A stretch of 21,591 bases of DNA. Source: UMGS1502 sp045545435 (GTDB taxonomy: Bacteria; Actinomycetota; Coriobacteriia; Coriobacteriales; Eggerthellaceae). The translations under genes and the position numbers were made by a program. Position 1 is the first letter of the stretch, and every line of letters starts with the position of its first letter. The notes under the pieces were generated by a model. It was not told where the DNA came from, did no database searches, and saw only the letters and a program-made list of their open reading frames with translations. Location of the stretch: the NCBI GenBank assembly GCA_045545435.1, contig JAZQAV010000002.1, positions 1 through 21,591 on the forward strand, given 5' to 3'. Below are positions 7,930-16,721 of this stretch, in pieces.

Positions 7930-8862
7930 TTAAGCGCCTTTCACCTTGCGGGCAATGCGATCCGCCACGGAGACCTCATTGCGTTTATCAGGCCCCCAAA
8001 ACGCGATGGCCACCATACCAGGTCCTACATGGCTGCCGATAACAGGCCCAATGGAGGCCTCAACGAAGAGTGGCGCATGCGGGCTATTCTTGGTAACCTC
8101 TTCCTCAAGGCGCTTCATGTCCTTGGGCGCATCCGCATTTCCAACCACCACATACGCGGCGCCCAACGATGCGTCAACGCGTTCGTGATACAAATCGGCA
8201 AGCTGCTTGATTCCCTTTTTGCGACCGCGGGCGATGCCCTTAATGGAAAGCGTGCCATCGGTTGCTATAAGGAGCAACGGTTTCACATCAAGCTTTGAAC
8301 CCGCAAACGCAACTGACGAGGGAATACGTCCGCCGCGGCGCAGGCTTTCAAGATCGTCCACCATAAAGTACACGTTTACAAAGTATTGAGCTTCCTCGGC
8401 CCATTCAGCCAATTCCTTTGCGCTCAAGCCTCGCTCATGCTGGCGCAGCGCTTCGAAAACGATAAGGGCTTCTCCCACCGAAGCAAGGTGCGTGTCAACT
8501 ACGTACAGCTCCGCCTCGGGATGCTCTTCCAAAACCATATCGCGCACGCGCATCACCTGCTCAAAATGGCCCGACAAACCTGAGCTGAATGAGAGATACA
8601 CGGTTGGAAGACCGCTTTCAATGGCTTCTTCGAAACGGTCTTTGAGCATACTGAAGGTTGCACCGGCCGTTGTCGGCTGACCGCCCTTGCGCATGCGCTC
8701 GTAAAAATCATGCGGTGAAGCGGTGCTGAACAAGTCATCGAGCGATTCCTCGTCGCCAAAAAAATACGGGAACTGAATCAAGCTCACATGGTCTTTGTCA
8801 ATCATCTCGTACGGCAAGTCGCAGCACGAGTCCACAATTAAATTGCAGCGCACGTCATTCAT
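7930..8862 (-). CDS. DegV family fatty-acid-binding protein (paralogue 1)
   Basis: This 310-residue protein contains the DegV signature blocks: VDSCCDLP near the N-terminus (10-17), SFSSGLSGHFEQ, LESLRRGGRI, LDVKPLL and the C-terminal IGPVIGSHVGPG. DegV/FakB proteins bind a single fatty acid in a cleft, and FakB-type members present it to a fatty acid kinase. Whether this one does so is not decidable here, because no FakA-like kinase lies in the window. The N-terminal TDSSSD-like motif is changed to DSCCD, with cysteines at 13 and 14 in place of two serines. The ATG has GAAAGGG 6-7 nt upstream. It is divergent from the HerA-like gene and shares only about 30% of its residues by eye with the second DegV at 17127. 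Confidence 0.9.
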   Translation of the reverse strand: MNDVRCNLIVDSCCDLPYEMIDKDHVSLIQFPYFFGDEESLDDLFSTASPHDFYERMRKGGQPTTAGATFSMLKDRFEEAIESGLPTVYLSFSSGLSGHFEQVMRVRDMVLEEHPEAELYVVDTHLASVGEALIVFEALRQHERGLSAKELAEWAEEAQYFVNVYFMVDDLESLRRGGRIPSSVAFAGSKLDVKPLLLIATDGTLSIKGIARGRKKGIKQLADLYHERVDASLGAAYVVVGNADAPKDMKRLEEEVTKNSPHAPLFVEASIGPVIGSHVGPGMVAIAFWGPDKRNEVSVADRIARKVKGA

Positions 8863-8936
8863 GTTATCCCTTTCATGGCGTTTTACACTTGGCTAATCAT
8901 ATCCCATCGCTTTTCGCTTTTCTTAAAAAACGCTTG

Positions 8937-8965
8937 TTCTCACGAAGGGCACAGAGCTTTAAAAT
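8937..8965 (+). promoter_or_regulatory. Possible promoter of the HerA-like ATPase gene
   Basis: TTCTCA (8937-8942; 4 of 6) and TAAAAT (8960-8965; 5 of 6) are separated by 17 bp. This would give a leader of about 35 nt before the ATG at 9006. It lies in the 143-bp divergent gap with the first degV gene. Confidence 0.42.
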
Positions 8966-9005
8966 GGTGCTATACATCGTTCACGACCCCACGGAAGGAA
9001 ACCGC

Positions 9006-10673
9006 ATGTACGTAGATGGATTAATGAAAATCGCGGTGGGCGATAACCCCGTTTACCTTATTCCTGCCATGGCAAACCGCCACGGTCTTATTGCGGGCGC
9101 AACGGGCACGGGCAAAACCGTTACGCTCAAGACGCTCGCGCAGAGCATGTCCGATGCCGGTATCCCCACGTTTTTGGCCGATATCAAAGGCGACGTTTCG
9201 GGCATGGCCGTACCGGGAGCTGGCGGTGAAAAACTAACCGCGCGCCTTGCGGCTATCGGCATTCACGATTACCAATATTACGGATGCCCCACGCATTTCT
9301 GGGACGTTTATGGCGAGGGCGGCATCCCCGTACGAACCACCATCACCGAAATGGGCCCCATGCTTCTTGCGCGCTTGCTGGGACTCACCGAAGTACAGGA
9401 AGGCGTCCTCAATATCGTTTTCCACGTTGCCGATGACAACGGTTACCTGCTGCTTGACCTTAAAGACCTCCGCGAAATGGTAGGCTACGTGGGCGAACAT
9501 GCCAAAGAGTTCACCACTACCTACGGTCAAATTGCCACGGCATCAATCGGCGCCATCCAACGCGGTCTTCTTCAGTTGGAGGACGCCGGCGGCGATGTGT
9601 TCTTCGGTGAACCCGCTATCGACATCATGGACTGGATGACTACCGACGCCGACGGCAAAGGATACGTCAACATCCTGGATTGCGTGCGACTGGCGCAGTC
9701 TCCCCTTTTGTATTCCACCTTCCTGTTGTGGATGCTCTCCGAAATCTACGAGCGCCTTCCCGAAGAGGGCGACCTTGCCAAGCCCAAGATGTGCTTCTTC
9801 TTCGATGAGGCGCACCTTTTGTTCGACAACGCTCCCAAAGCGCTGCTCACAAAAGTCGAGCAGGTGGTAAAGCTCATTCGCTCAAAAGGCGTTGGCGTTT
9901 ACTTCATCACGCAAAACCCCTCGGATATCCCCGACAGCATCCTTGCGCAGTTGGGCAATCGCATCCAGCACGCACTGCGCGCTTATACCCCCGCTGAGCA
10001 AAAGGCCATCAAAGCTGCAGCGCAAAGCTTCCGCGTAAATCCCAACTTCGACACCGAACAGGTTATGACTGAACTTGCGACGGGTGAAGCGCTCATCTCG
10101 GTGCTCGACGGCGATGGCAAGCCCACCATCGTTGAGCGTGCCAAGGTAATTGCCCCAAGCTGCTCTATGGACAAAGCACCTGATGACGCCAAAGAGTACA
10201 TAACCGCTAACGACCAGTACCGCTCGAAATACGCGGTTACCATCGACCGTGAAAGCGCGTACGAAATACTGAACGCCAACGCCATTGCCGCTGCCGAACG
10301 CGCGGAAGCCGAACGTATCGCAGCGGAAGAGGCAAAGATTCGCGCCCAAGAGGAAGCGGCTGAGGCAAAGCGCATCGCCGAAGAGCAAAAGCAAGCCGAA
10401 CGCGAGGCGCTCGCCGCCCAAAAGCAAGCTGAGCGTGAAGCAGCTGCAGCTCAGCGCCAAGCAGAGCGTGAAGCGGCTGCAGCGCAACGCCAAGCCGAGC
10501 GCGAAGCAGCCGCCGCGCAACGTTTGGCGGAACGCGAGGCACTTGCCGCGCAAAAGCAGGCTCAAGCGCAAAAAGAAGCTGCTTCAAAGCTGGCGAACGC
10601 CGCTCTCACCTCTATGAGCCGTTCAATCGGTACCGGTATTGCGCGCGGCATCCTGGGGCTTCTTAAAAAGTAG
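9006..10673 (+). CDS. HerA-like ATPase (DUF853 / YjgR-type) with coiled-coil repeat
   Basis: This 555-residue P-loop ATPase belongs to the HerA/FtsK superfamily, DUF853 branch. Walker A is GATGTGKT (31-38), followed by LADIKGDVSGMA (58-69). Walker B is CFFFDEAH (263-270), and FITQNPSDIPDSILAQLGNR with QHALRAYTP (300-329) matches the family's sensor/arginine-finger region. Members are annotated as putative bipolar DNA helicases, with poorly known roles. The ATG at 9006 has GGAAGG 7 nt upstream; in-frame starts at 8889 (TTG) and 8964 (ATG) lack a good site. Residues about 459-525 form a charged, Ala-rich 11-residue repeat predicted to be a coiled coil. The final SMSRSIGTGIARGILGLLKK resembles the glycine/arginine tail usual in this family, so the repeat looks like an expanded linker rather than a C-terminal addition. 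Confidence 0.9.
   Translation: MYVDGLMKIAVGDNPVYLIPAMANRHGLIAGATGTGKTVTLKTLAQSMSDAGIPTFLADIKGDVSGMAVPGAGGEKLTARLAAIGIHDYQYYGCPTHFWDVYGEGGIPVRTTITEMGPMLLARLLGLTEVQEGVLNIVFHVADDNGYLLLDLKDLREMVGYVGEHAKEFTTTYGQIATASIGAIQRGLLQLEDAGGDVFFGEPAIDIMDWMTTDADGKGYVNILDCVRLAQSPLLYSTFLLWMLSEIYERLPEEGDLAKPKMCFFFDEAHLLFDNAPKALLTKVEQVVKLIRSKGVGVYFITQNPSDIPDSILAQLGNRIQHALRAYTPAEQKAIKAAAQSFRVNPNFDTEQVMTELATGEALISVLDGDGKPTIVERAKVIAPSCSMDKAPDDAKEYITANDQYRSKYAVTIDRESAYEILNANAIAAAERAEAERIAAEEAKIRAQEEAAEAKRIAEEQKQAEREALAAQKQAEREAAAAQRQAEREAAAAQRQAEREAAAAQRLAEREALAAQKQAQAQKEAASKLANAALTSMSRSIGTGIARGILGLLKK
10380..10577 (+). repeat. In-frame 33-bp repeat array encoding an 11-residue coiled-coil unit
   Basis: Five consecutive 33-bp units start at 10380, 10413, 10446, 10479 and 10512, with a sixth degenerate one at 10545. 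They encode variants of AAQRQAEREAA (AAQKQAEREAA, AAQRLAEREAL and similar). The units differ from each other mostly at synonymous positions, so the amino-acid pattern is better conserved than the DNA. Confidence 0.85.
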
Positions 10674-10703
10674 CAACGCTGTTCGGCATCAAGCTAGCAC
10701 AAG

Positions 10704-10734
10704 AAACGAGGCGCCTTGCGAGGCGCCTCGTTTT
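10704..10734. terminator. Bidirectional terminator between the HerA-like gene and coaBC
   Basis: CGAGGCGCCT (10707-10716) and AGGCGCCTCG (10721-10730) form a 10-bp perfect stem with a TGCG loop. It is flanked by AAA on the left and TTTT on the right, which extends the pairing by three A-T pairs. It lies 33 nt after the plus-strand ATPase gene and about 66 nt after the end of the convergent coaBC gene. It can serve both, with the stronger T-run on the plus strand. Confidence 0.88.
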
Positions 10735-10799
10735 CGTTTGCTATTTATAATGCTGCGCAACCAAAAGCGCAGCGGTAGATTTTGGCGCACGATCGTGCT

Positions 10800-12035
10800 T
10801 TAAAAAAGCCCTTTTGCCTTTCCCAGAGCAAGCGCCTTGGAAAGAACCACATCGGCAAGCTCACGCTTGCTCATGAGCGCCAGCCCCTCAAACGCAACAT
10901 CATCTGCACCGGCGTGGTATACCATGGTTACGCGATTGTCGTCTGCGGCAAAACCCGCGCCGTTTCGTACGTTGTTGGCCACGATCATATCGGCGTTTTT
11001 CTCAATGAGCTTCTTTTGCGCGTATTCACGCACGTTATCCGTTTCGGCGGCAAAGCCAATAACGAATTGAGCGCCCTTTGTCTGCGCCATTGTCTTTAAA
11101 ATGTCCGGGTTCTCAACCAGCTCAAGAGCCGAAAGAGCGGCGTCGTCGGTGCCCTTTTTAAGCTTGCGCTCACTTTGTGACGCAGGGCGCATATCGCTTA
11201 CCGCAGCAGTGAATATCCCCATATCACAGGTGGAAAACACGTCTTGTACCGCATCGAACATCTGCTGTGCGGTTTGTACGCGAACCATGGTGACGCCTTC
11301 CACATCGGGCAAGGAAACCGGCCCGGTAACCACTATCACCTCAGCACCGCGATCGCGCGCCGCCTCCGCAAAGGCGAAACCTGTTTTCCCCGATGAAGGG
11401 TTGGACAAAAAGCGAACGGGATCCAAATACTCCCGCGTGGGACCAGCGGTAATCACAATGCGTTTGCCAGCAAGATCGCCTGCATGGCAGCGCGACAGCG
11501 CGCCTTCGATCACGCTTACAATTGCCTCCACGGGGGCCAGTTTGCCTTTGCCCACATCGCCGCATGCAAGGTAGCCCTCGTCGGCCTCAACGATCGTCAT
11601 CCCCCGTTTGCGCAAAATGGCAAGGTTCTCCTGCGTTGCCGGGTTGTTGAACATGTTCACGTTCATGGCAGGGGCAATTACAACAGGAGCGGTAACCGCA
11701 AGAGCCGTCGTCGTAAGCAAATCGTCGGCTATTCCGTGGGCCAACTTGGCTGCCACATTGGCCGTGCACGGCGCAATAGCGAACACATCGGCTTCTTTTG
11801 CAAGAGATATGTGATGAATGGGATCGGATGGGTTATCGAACAGGCCCAATCCCACGGGCTCGCGCGTGAGCGTACGGAACAACGTGGGGTTTATGAACTG
11901 TGCGGCATGCTCGGTCATGACCACCTTGACGCGAAAACCGTCCTTTTGGAGCTGACGTATGATTTCGCAGGCTTTATAGATGGAAACACCACCCGTGACG
12001 CCTAACAATACCGTTTTAGGAGCATCTTCAACCAT
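10800..12035 (-). CDS. coaBC: Bifunctional phosphopantothenoylcysteine decarboxylase / phosphopantothenate-cysteine ligase
   Basis: This 411-residue protein catalyses two successive steps of coenzyme A synthesis: ligation of cysteine to 4'-phosphopantothenate, then FMN-dependent decarboxylation to 4'-phosphopantetheine. The N-terminal CoaC half shows GVTGGVSIYKA (12-22), the catalytic histidine in PIHHISLAKEAD (around H75), the PAMN motif (122-125) and the reactive cysteine in EGYLACGDVGKGKLA (C158). The CoaB half starts near residue 190 with ITAGPTREYLDPVR and NPSSGKTG. Length is normal for the fused protein. The ATG at 12035 has only a weak Shine-Dalgarno sequence (GAAAGCGG). It is the last gene of the leftward cluster, 116 bp after the pseudouridine synthase; that gap shows no clear terminator or promoter. 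Confidence 0.95.
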   Translation of the reverse strand: MVEDAPKTVLLGVTGGVSIYKACEIIRQLQKDGFRVKVVMTEHAAQFINPTLFRTLTREPVGLGLFDNPSDPIHHISLAKEADVFAIAPCTANVAAKLAHGIADDLLTTTALAVTAPVVIAPAMNVNMFNNPATQENLAILRKRGMTIVEADEGYLACGDVGKGKLAPVEAIVSVIEGALSRCHAGDLAGKRIVITAGPTREYLDPVRFLSNPSSGKTGFAFAEAARDRGAEVIVVTGPVSLPDVEGVTMVRVQTAQQMFDAVQDVFSTCDMGIFTAAVSDMRPASQSERKLKKGTDDAALSALELVENPDILKTMAQTKGAQFVIGFAAETDNVREYAQKKLIEKNADMIVANNVRNGAGFAADDNRVTMVYHAGADDVAFEGLALMSKRELADVVLSKALALGKAKGLF

Positions 12036-12151
12036 GTTTCACGCCGCTTTCGCTTGTGCAATCAGCCAATACGCAATTATTCGATGAACGAGAGCCTCCG
12101 GTAAGGGAGCCCTGGGCATATGATAGCGCATCGATGTTACGTGCGCAGTTG

Positions 12152-13207
12152 TTACATAAATGACGGTTGTCCGCACACGCTGGGATGTGGTGCGCGCGCC
12201 AGGCGCTCGAAAACCTCAATGCCCGCAGCAGTTTTACCGGTACTGCGCTCTTCAAGGGAGGCCAGAACCTGGGCAAGATCTGCGGGAAGGTTATCGTCGA
12301 AAGACAGCGGCTCGCCTGTCATCGGATGCTCAAAATCAAGGTGGAACGAATGCAGGAACTGACGGGCGCACCCTAAGTTTGCGCTTTCGAACCTCGGCGC
12401 ATTTGCGGTGTAAACCTGCTCCCCCACCAGCGGATGACGGGCATACTCTAAATGCACGCGAATCTGGTGCGTGCGGCCGGTGTACAACTTGCAATCAATG
12501 AGCGTATAACCGTCGTCGCGCTGACGTGCCTCGAAGCGCTCCAGCACGTTGAACGTCGTCATCGCGTCGCGGGCAGAAGCGCTGTCGCGCACCGTCATGC
12601 GCGTGCGGTCCTTTGCCGAGCGCGCAATGGGCGCATCGATAAGGCCGGTATCGGTAGCTATGATTCCGTGCACAAGCGCAAGATAATGACGATTGACCGC
12701 TCGTTCTTTGATATCGTCCATGAGCGCATAGCCCGTGGCATCGTCTTTTGCGGCCAACATAAGACCCGATGTGTCCATATCCAGCCGGTGCACGATTCCC
12801 AAACGATCGAATTCGCCCTGCACATTGGCCAAATGGTCAATGCCGCAATGGTATATAAGGGCATTCACCAAGGTGCCATCATGGTGGTCGACCGATGGAT
12901 GGCACACCAAGCCAATCTGCTTCGAAAGGACGATGAGATGGTCGTCTTCGAAACGAATATCAAGATCAATAGGCTCACCGCGCAAAACGGTCTTTTGGGG
13001 CTGCGCATCCTCTTCATAGACGATTGCATCCCCTGCTTTAACTTGATAGCGCTTGTTCTGAACAGTTCCGTTAACCAGAACGCGCCCCTGTTCAATTGCC
13101 CTTTGCGCGGCACTGCGACTTTCATAGCAGCCCAAAACGCCCAACAGCGCATCAAGACGGGCGCCCGCCTGATCGTAAGTTGCAACATGAATACGCGATG
13201 CAGCCAT
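12152..13207 (-). CDS. RluA-family pseudouridine synthase with S4 domain (RluD-like)
   Basis: This 351-residue RNA-modifying enzyme has an N-terminal S4 RNA-binding domain (about 16-65, ARLDALLG with RAIEQGRVLVNG). An RluA-type catalytic domain follows, with the motif HRLDMDTSG (140-148), whose D143 is the expected catalytic aspartate. YTGRTHQIRVHL is the usual C-terminal block. The S4 plus RluA arrangement matches enzymes that modify 23S rRNA, such as RluD, but the target uridine cannot be read from sequence. The frame opens earlier at 13243, inside lspA. The ATG at 13207 is chosen because GGAG lies 9 nt upstream and because it falls 1 nt after the lspA stop codon, implying translational coupling. 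The last residues (about 330-351) are variable and probably unstructured. Confidence 0.92.
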   Translation of the reverse strand: MAASRIHVATYDQAGARLDALLGVLGCYESRSAAQRAIEQGRVLVNGTVQNKRYQVKAGDAIVYEEDAQPQKTVLRGEPIDLDIRFEDDHLIVLSKQIGLVCHPSVDHHDGTLVNALIYHCGIDHLANVQGEFDRLGIVHRLDMDTSGLMLAAKDDATGYALMDDIKERAVNRHYLALVHGIIATDTGLIDAPIARSAKDRTRMTVRDSASARDAMTTFNVLERFEARQRDDGYTLIDCKLYTGRTHQIRVHLEYARHPLVGEQVYTANAPRFESANLGCARQFLHSFHLDFEHPMTGEPLSFDDNLPADLAQVLASLEERSTGKTAAGIEVFERLARAPHPSVCGQPSFM

Positions 13208-13208
13208 C

Positions 13209-13847
13209 TTAAAGCTCCTTATCGCGATCGTGCAAAAAATCAAACACTAACGCCACGAGAATGATGGCAAATCCGCACGTCACGCCAATATCGGCCACGT
13301 TGAAGACGGGGAAATCGATAAAGGCGAACTCGATGAAGTCAATGACGTAGCCCATGGTGAAGCGGTCGATGGCATTGCCTATGCCGCCTGCAACAATAAG
13401 GGACAAACCGACTGTGGCAGGATACGTAATGTTACGGCGTTCCACAAAGAAATACACCGTAACAGCAATGCAAACCAGCACGGAAAAGACCCCCAGCGCA
13501 AACGTAGAGTCGGCAAATATACCCCACGCACCGCCTGTGTTGTGGATCAGTTTGAAATCGAAGAGCCCGAAAACCGGTTCAAGATATACGTGCCCGACTA
13601 TCCCCTCTTTGAAGAACTGCTTGGTTGCATAATCAAGAAGCACCCATACAAACGCAAGGGCGACAAACAGAGCGCACTTGCGGCCTTCACCTGAAGAGGA
13701 TTCGGCCGCAAGCGTATCAACATCTTGTGCGCTATCGGCGATTTTGTCGTCTTCTGCGCATTCGAGCTCGCCATCTTTTATAGCGTTTACTGGTTGGCTG
13801 TTAGCCTGAGGGTCGCGCGACGAGCTGTTTTCGGAAAAAGCCTCCAT
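13209..13847 (-). CDS. lspA: Lipoprotein signal peptidase (signal peptidase II) with acidic N-terminal extension
   Basis: This 212-residue membrane aspartic peptidase removes signal peptides from prolipoproteins. Four hydrophobic segments occur at about 58-72, 115-135, 144-160 and 188-205. Both catalytic aspartates are present: D161 in GNAIDR and D186 in FNVADIGV. LDYATK (71-76) and HNTGGAWGIF (102-111) are the other conserved blocks. Residues 1-56 form a long acidic, Ser/Asp/Glu-rich cytoplasmic extension that classical LspA proteins of about 160 residues lack. No alternative ATG, GTG or TTG occurs in frame before the first membrane segment, so the extension appears real. The start lies 9 nt after the ileS stop and has no recognisable Shine-Dalgarno sequence, so coupled reinitiation after ileS is likely (inference). 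Confidence 0.94.
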   Translation of the reverse strand: MEAFSENSSSRDPQANSQPVNAIKDGELECAEDDKIADSAQDVDTLAAESSSGEGRKCALFVALAFVWVLLDYATKQFFKEGIVGHVYLEPVFGLFDFKLIHNTGGAWGIFADSTFALGVFSVLVCIAVTVYFFVERRNITYPATVGLSLIVAGGIGNAIDRFTMGYVIDFIEFAFIDFPVFNVADIGVTCGFAIILVALVFDFLHDRDKEL

Positions 13848-13856
13848 GTCTGGTTG

Positions 13857-16709
13857 CTATTCGGCGTCTTCCGTAAATCCAATAATATCCAAAGCCTCAC
13901 CGCAGCGCTGGCACACCGCAGGATGGCCCAGCACAACGCCAAGAGGACGGTAGTTCCAGCAACGAGGACATTTCTCGCCCTCGGCAGGCGACACCGTAGC
14001 TGCAAGCTGTTCGCCCTCAGCAAACGATGCCCCACTCACTACGCACAGCTCCTCAAAAGCGGGCGCACCAAGCTCAGAAAGCACCGCAACGGTAGCAGCA
14101 GGTGCGGTAAGAGCAACGGCAGCTTCCTGGCTCTTATTGATGGTTTTCGCGTTGCGCGCCTCTTCGAGAGCTTTGAGCACAACCTCGCGCGCTTCCAAAA
14201 CCACCTCGAAACGCTCGATAACAGCTGCATCGGCTCCCTCGGGAATTTGCGGCACGAAATCCTGATCGCTGGGCCAACCGGCCAGCTGAACGCTTTCGGG
14301 GCGTCCCTCGCGAGCAAGAGCAGCTTTGGGATAGTTCTCCCACACCTCATCGGTGGTGAACGAAAGGATGGGGGCCAGAATGCGCACCATAACCTCAAGG
14401 ACGTTCATCATCACGGTTTGAGCGCTGCGACGTGCCAGAGAAGCAGGAGCATCAGAGTACAGACGGTCTTTTGCCGCCTCCATGTATACCGCCGAAAGAT
14501 CGTTTACGACGAAATCGTAAACCGCACGGTACACGTAATGGAACTTGTAATCTTCGTAGGCCTGCTCAACATCGTGCAAAAGCCTGCTTGTTTTCACCAG
14601 CATCCATTGATCGACGGGGGCAAGCTTATCCCAATCGGTTATCGCATCATTGGCATCGTCGAAGTCTGCAAGATTGGCAAGCAGGAAGCGGAATGTGTTG
14701 CGGAAACGACGATAGGTGCCCGCTACCTGCTGTAGGATGCCATCGGAAACGCGCACATCTTGAGAGTAGTCGACGCTGGAAACCCACAGACGCAGAACGT
14801 CCGCGCCGTACTTCGAAATGACCTCGGCAGGATCGACGCCGTTGCCCTTGGACTTCGACATCTTCTCGCCGTTCTCGTCCACAACGAAGCCGCAGTGCAT
14901 AACCGAACGGTACGGCGGCTTGCCGTATGCCCCCACAGACGTCAGAAGCGACGATTGGAACCAACCGCGATGCTGGTCGGAACCCTCGAGGTACATATCC
15001 GCAGGCCAGCTTAGGCCCTCATCGGCACGATGGCGAAGCACGCTGTTGTGCGTGACGCCGCTTTCCCACCATACGTCAAGAATGTCCTTCTCGGGCTTAA
15101 GATTGGTGCTGCCGCACTTCTCGCAATGCGTGCCGGCGGGCAGGTACTCGCTGGGATCCTTCGTGAACCACGCATCGGCGCCTTCGCGATAGAACAGGTC
15201 GATGACCGCGTCGAACGTCTCCGCCGTGGCAACCACTTCGCCGCAGTCGGCGCAGCGGAACACCGGAATGGGCACGCCCCACGAACGCTGGCGCGAAATG
15301 CACCAGTCGGGACGATCGGAGACCATGGCGCCAATACGGTTGGAAGCCCACTCGGGAATCCACTTGACCTCGTTCTGGATGGCGCTCACGGCCTTCTCGC
15401 GCAGCCCCGTGTCGTCCATGCTCACGAACCACTGGTCGGTTGCACGGAAGATCACCGGCTCATGGCAGCGCCAGCAATGGGGGTAGCTGTGGTTGATGTC
15501 CTCATGCAGGATGAGCATGCCGCGCTCGCGCAGCCACTCAATGATGACGGGGTTGGCCTCGTTAACCTCCATGCCGGAGAACGGACCGCCCGTTCCCATA
15601 GAATCGCCCACGTAGAAGCGACCATCGTCGTCGACGGGCATAACAACCGGCACGCCGAATTTCTGGCCGGCAAGGTAGTCATCGACGCCGTGGCCGGGAG
15701 CGGTATGAACGATGCCCGTACCATCTTCCATCGTGACGTAATCGGCGTAGATGAACACGCCCTCCTCGCCCTGGTCAGCGAAGATAGGCTGTTTGTAACG
15801 ATTGCCCGCAAGTTCGGTACCCGTTGCCTCAAAGCCTTCGATTACCTGGGCGTCGTCCCAACCGAACTTCACGATAAGCTTCTCGACAAGGGCCTTCGCC
15901 ATGATGTAGGCGCGTCCGTCGTGCTCAACGGCAACATAGGACTCGCCGGGATGCAAGATCACGGCATCGTCGGCCGGAAGCGTCCAAGGCGTCGTCGTCC
16001 AAATCGCAACGTCGAGCTTGCCTTCCCACGCTTCAAGGCCGGCAGGAACGGTGGTCATCTCGAAGCGCACGAAAATAGCTGGCGAGATCTCATCGCCGTA
16101 TTCGATTTCGGCTTCGGCAAGCGCCGTGTGGCAGTGGCTGCACCAGTGAATGGGCTTGCGGCCGCGATAAATGGACCCATCAAGGTACATGTCCTTGAAG
16201 ATCTCGATGTTGCCCGCTTCGAAATCGGGGATGAAGGTAAGGTAGGGATGTTCCCAGTCGGCATTCACGCCAAGGCGCTTGAAGCCCTCGCGCTGGACGC
16301 CCACGTATTTTTCAGCCCACTCGCGGCACAGTTTGCGCACCACCGGCTGCGGGGTTTTGCGGAAGCGCTCGGTTCCAAGCTTTTCTTCCACCATGTGCTC
16401 AATGGGCTGGCCATGGCAGTCCCATCCGGGAATGTACGGCGTATAGTAGCCGCGCTGGGCATGGCTTTTCAAAACGAAGTCCTTCAGAATTTTGTTGAAG
16501 GAGTGCCCGATGTGAATGGGGCCGTTAGCATACGGAGGGCCGTCGTGCAAAATGAACGGTTCGCCATCTTTGTTGAGTTCAAGCACCTTCCAATACAGAC
16601 TCTGGTCCTCCCACTTCTTCAAGCGCGCAGGCTCTTTTTGCGGAAGGTTCGCCTTCATGGCGAAATCGGTTTCTGGAAGGTTCATCGTGCTTTTGTACGT
16701 ATTAGCCAC
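13857..16709 (-). CDS. ileS: Isoleucyl-tRNA synthetase
   Basis: This 950-residue class Ia aminoacyl-tRNA synthetase charges tRNA-Ile. The first signature, HIGH (66-69), lies in PPYANGPIHIGHSFNKIL, and the second, KMSKS, is at 616-620. The editing domain lies between them, and the C-terminus carries a zinc site with C914, C917, C933 and C936 (CPRCWNYRPLG, CQRCGEALD). This is the bacterial type of usual length. The start is a GTG at 16709, chosen because the product then begins like other IleS proteins (NLPETDFAMKANLP near residue 10) and because GAAAGG lies 6 nt upstream. It heads the leftward cluster ileS-lspA-rluA family-coaBC. A perfect TATAAT -10 is found about 73-78 nt upstream. Confidence 0.98.
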   Translation of the reverse strand: MANTYKSTMNLPETDFAMKANLPQKEPARLKKWEDQSLYWKVLELNKDGEPFILHDGPPYANGPIHIGHSFNKILKDFVLKSHAQRGYYTPYIPGWDCHGQPIEHMVEEKLGTERFRKTPQPVVRKLCREWAEKYVGVQREGFKRLGVNADWEHPYLTFIPDFEAGNIEIFKDMYLDGSIYRGRKPIHWCSHCHTALAEAEIEYGDEISPAIFVRFEMTTVPAGLEAWEGKLDVAIWTTTPWTLPADDAVILHPGESYVAVEHDGRAYIMAKALVEKLIVKFGWDDAQVIEGFEATGTELAGNRYKQPIFADQGEEGVFIYADYVTMEDGTGIVHTAPGHGVDDYLAGQKFGVPVVMPVDDDGRFYVGDSMGTGGPFSGMEVNEANPVIIEWLRERGMLILHEDINHSYPHCWRCHEPVIFRATDQWFVSMDDTGLREKAVSAIQNEVKWIPEWASNRIGAMVSDRPDWCISRQRSWGVPIPVFRCADCGEVVATAETFDAVIDLFYREGADAWFTKDPSEYLPAGTHCEKCGSTNLKPEKDILDVWWESGVTHNSVLRHRADEGLSWPADMYLEGSDQHRGWFQSSLLTSVGAYGKPPYRSVMHCGFVVDENGEKMSKSKGNGVDPAEVISKYGADVLRLWVSSVDYSQDVRVSDGILQQVAGTYRRFRNTFRFLLANLADFDDANDAITDWDKLAPVDQWMLVKTSRLLHDVEQAYEDYKFHYVYRAVYDFVVNDLSAVYMEAAKDRLYSDAPASLARRSAQTVMMNVLEVMVRILAPILSFTTDEVWENYPKAALAREGRPESVQLAGWPSDQDFVPQIPEGADAAVIERFEVVLEAREVVLKALEEARNAKTINKSQEAAVALTAPAATVAVLSELGAPAFEELCVVSGASFAEGEQLAATVSPAEGEKCPRCWNYRPLGVVLGHPAVCQRCGEALDIIGFTEDAE

Positions 16710-16721
16710 AGGATGCCTTTC
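16710..16721 (-). repeat. Left arm of a 12-bp inverted repeat bounding the ileS/degV gap
   Basis: The minus-strand sequence GAAAGGCATCCT touches the ileS GTG start codon. The identical 12-mer occurs on the plus strand at 17115-17126 and touches the degV ATG. Both include the GAAAGG ribosome binding site, but the CATCCT spacer is identical as well. Confidence 0.8.

Noticed and set aside
12028..12276. Minus-strand open frame of 82 codons between the pseudouridine synthase and coaBC genes
   Set aside because: It overlaps the end of the pseudouridine synthase gene out of frame and has no motif; the 116-bp gap itself shows nothing convincing.
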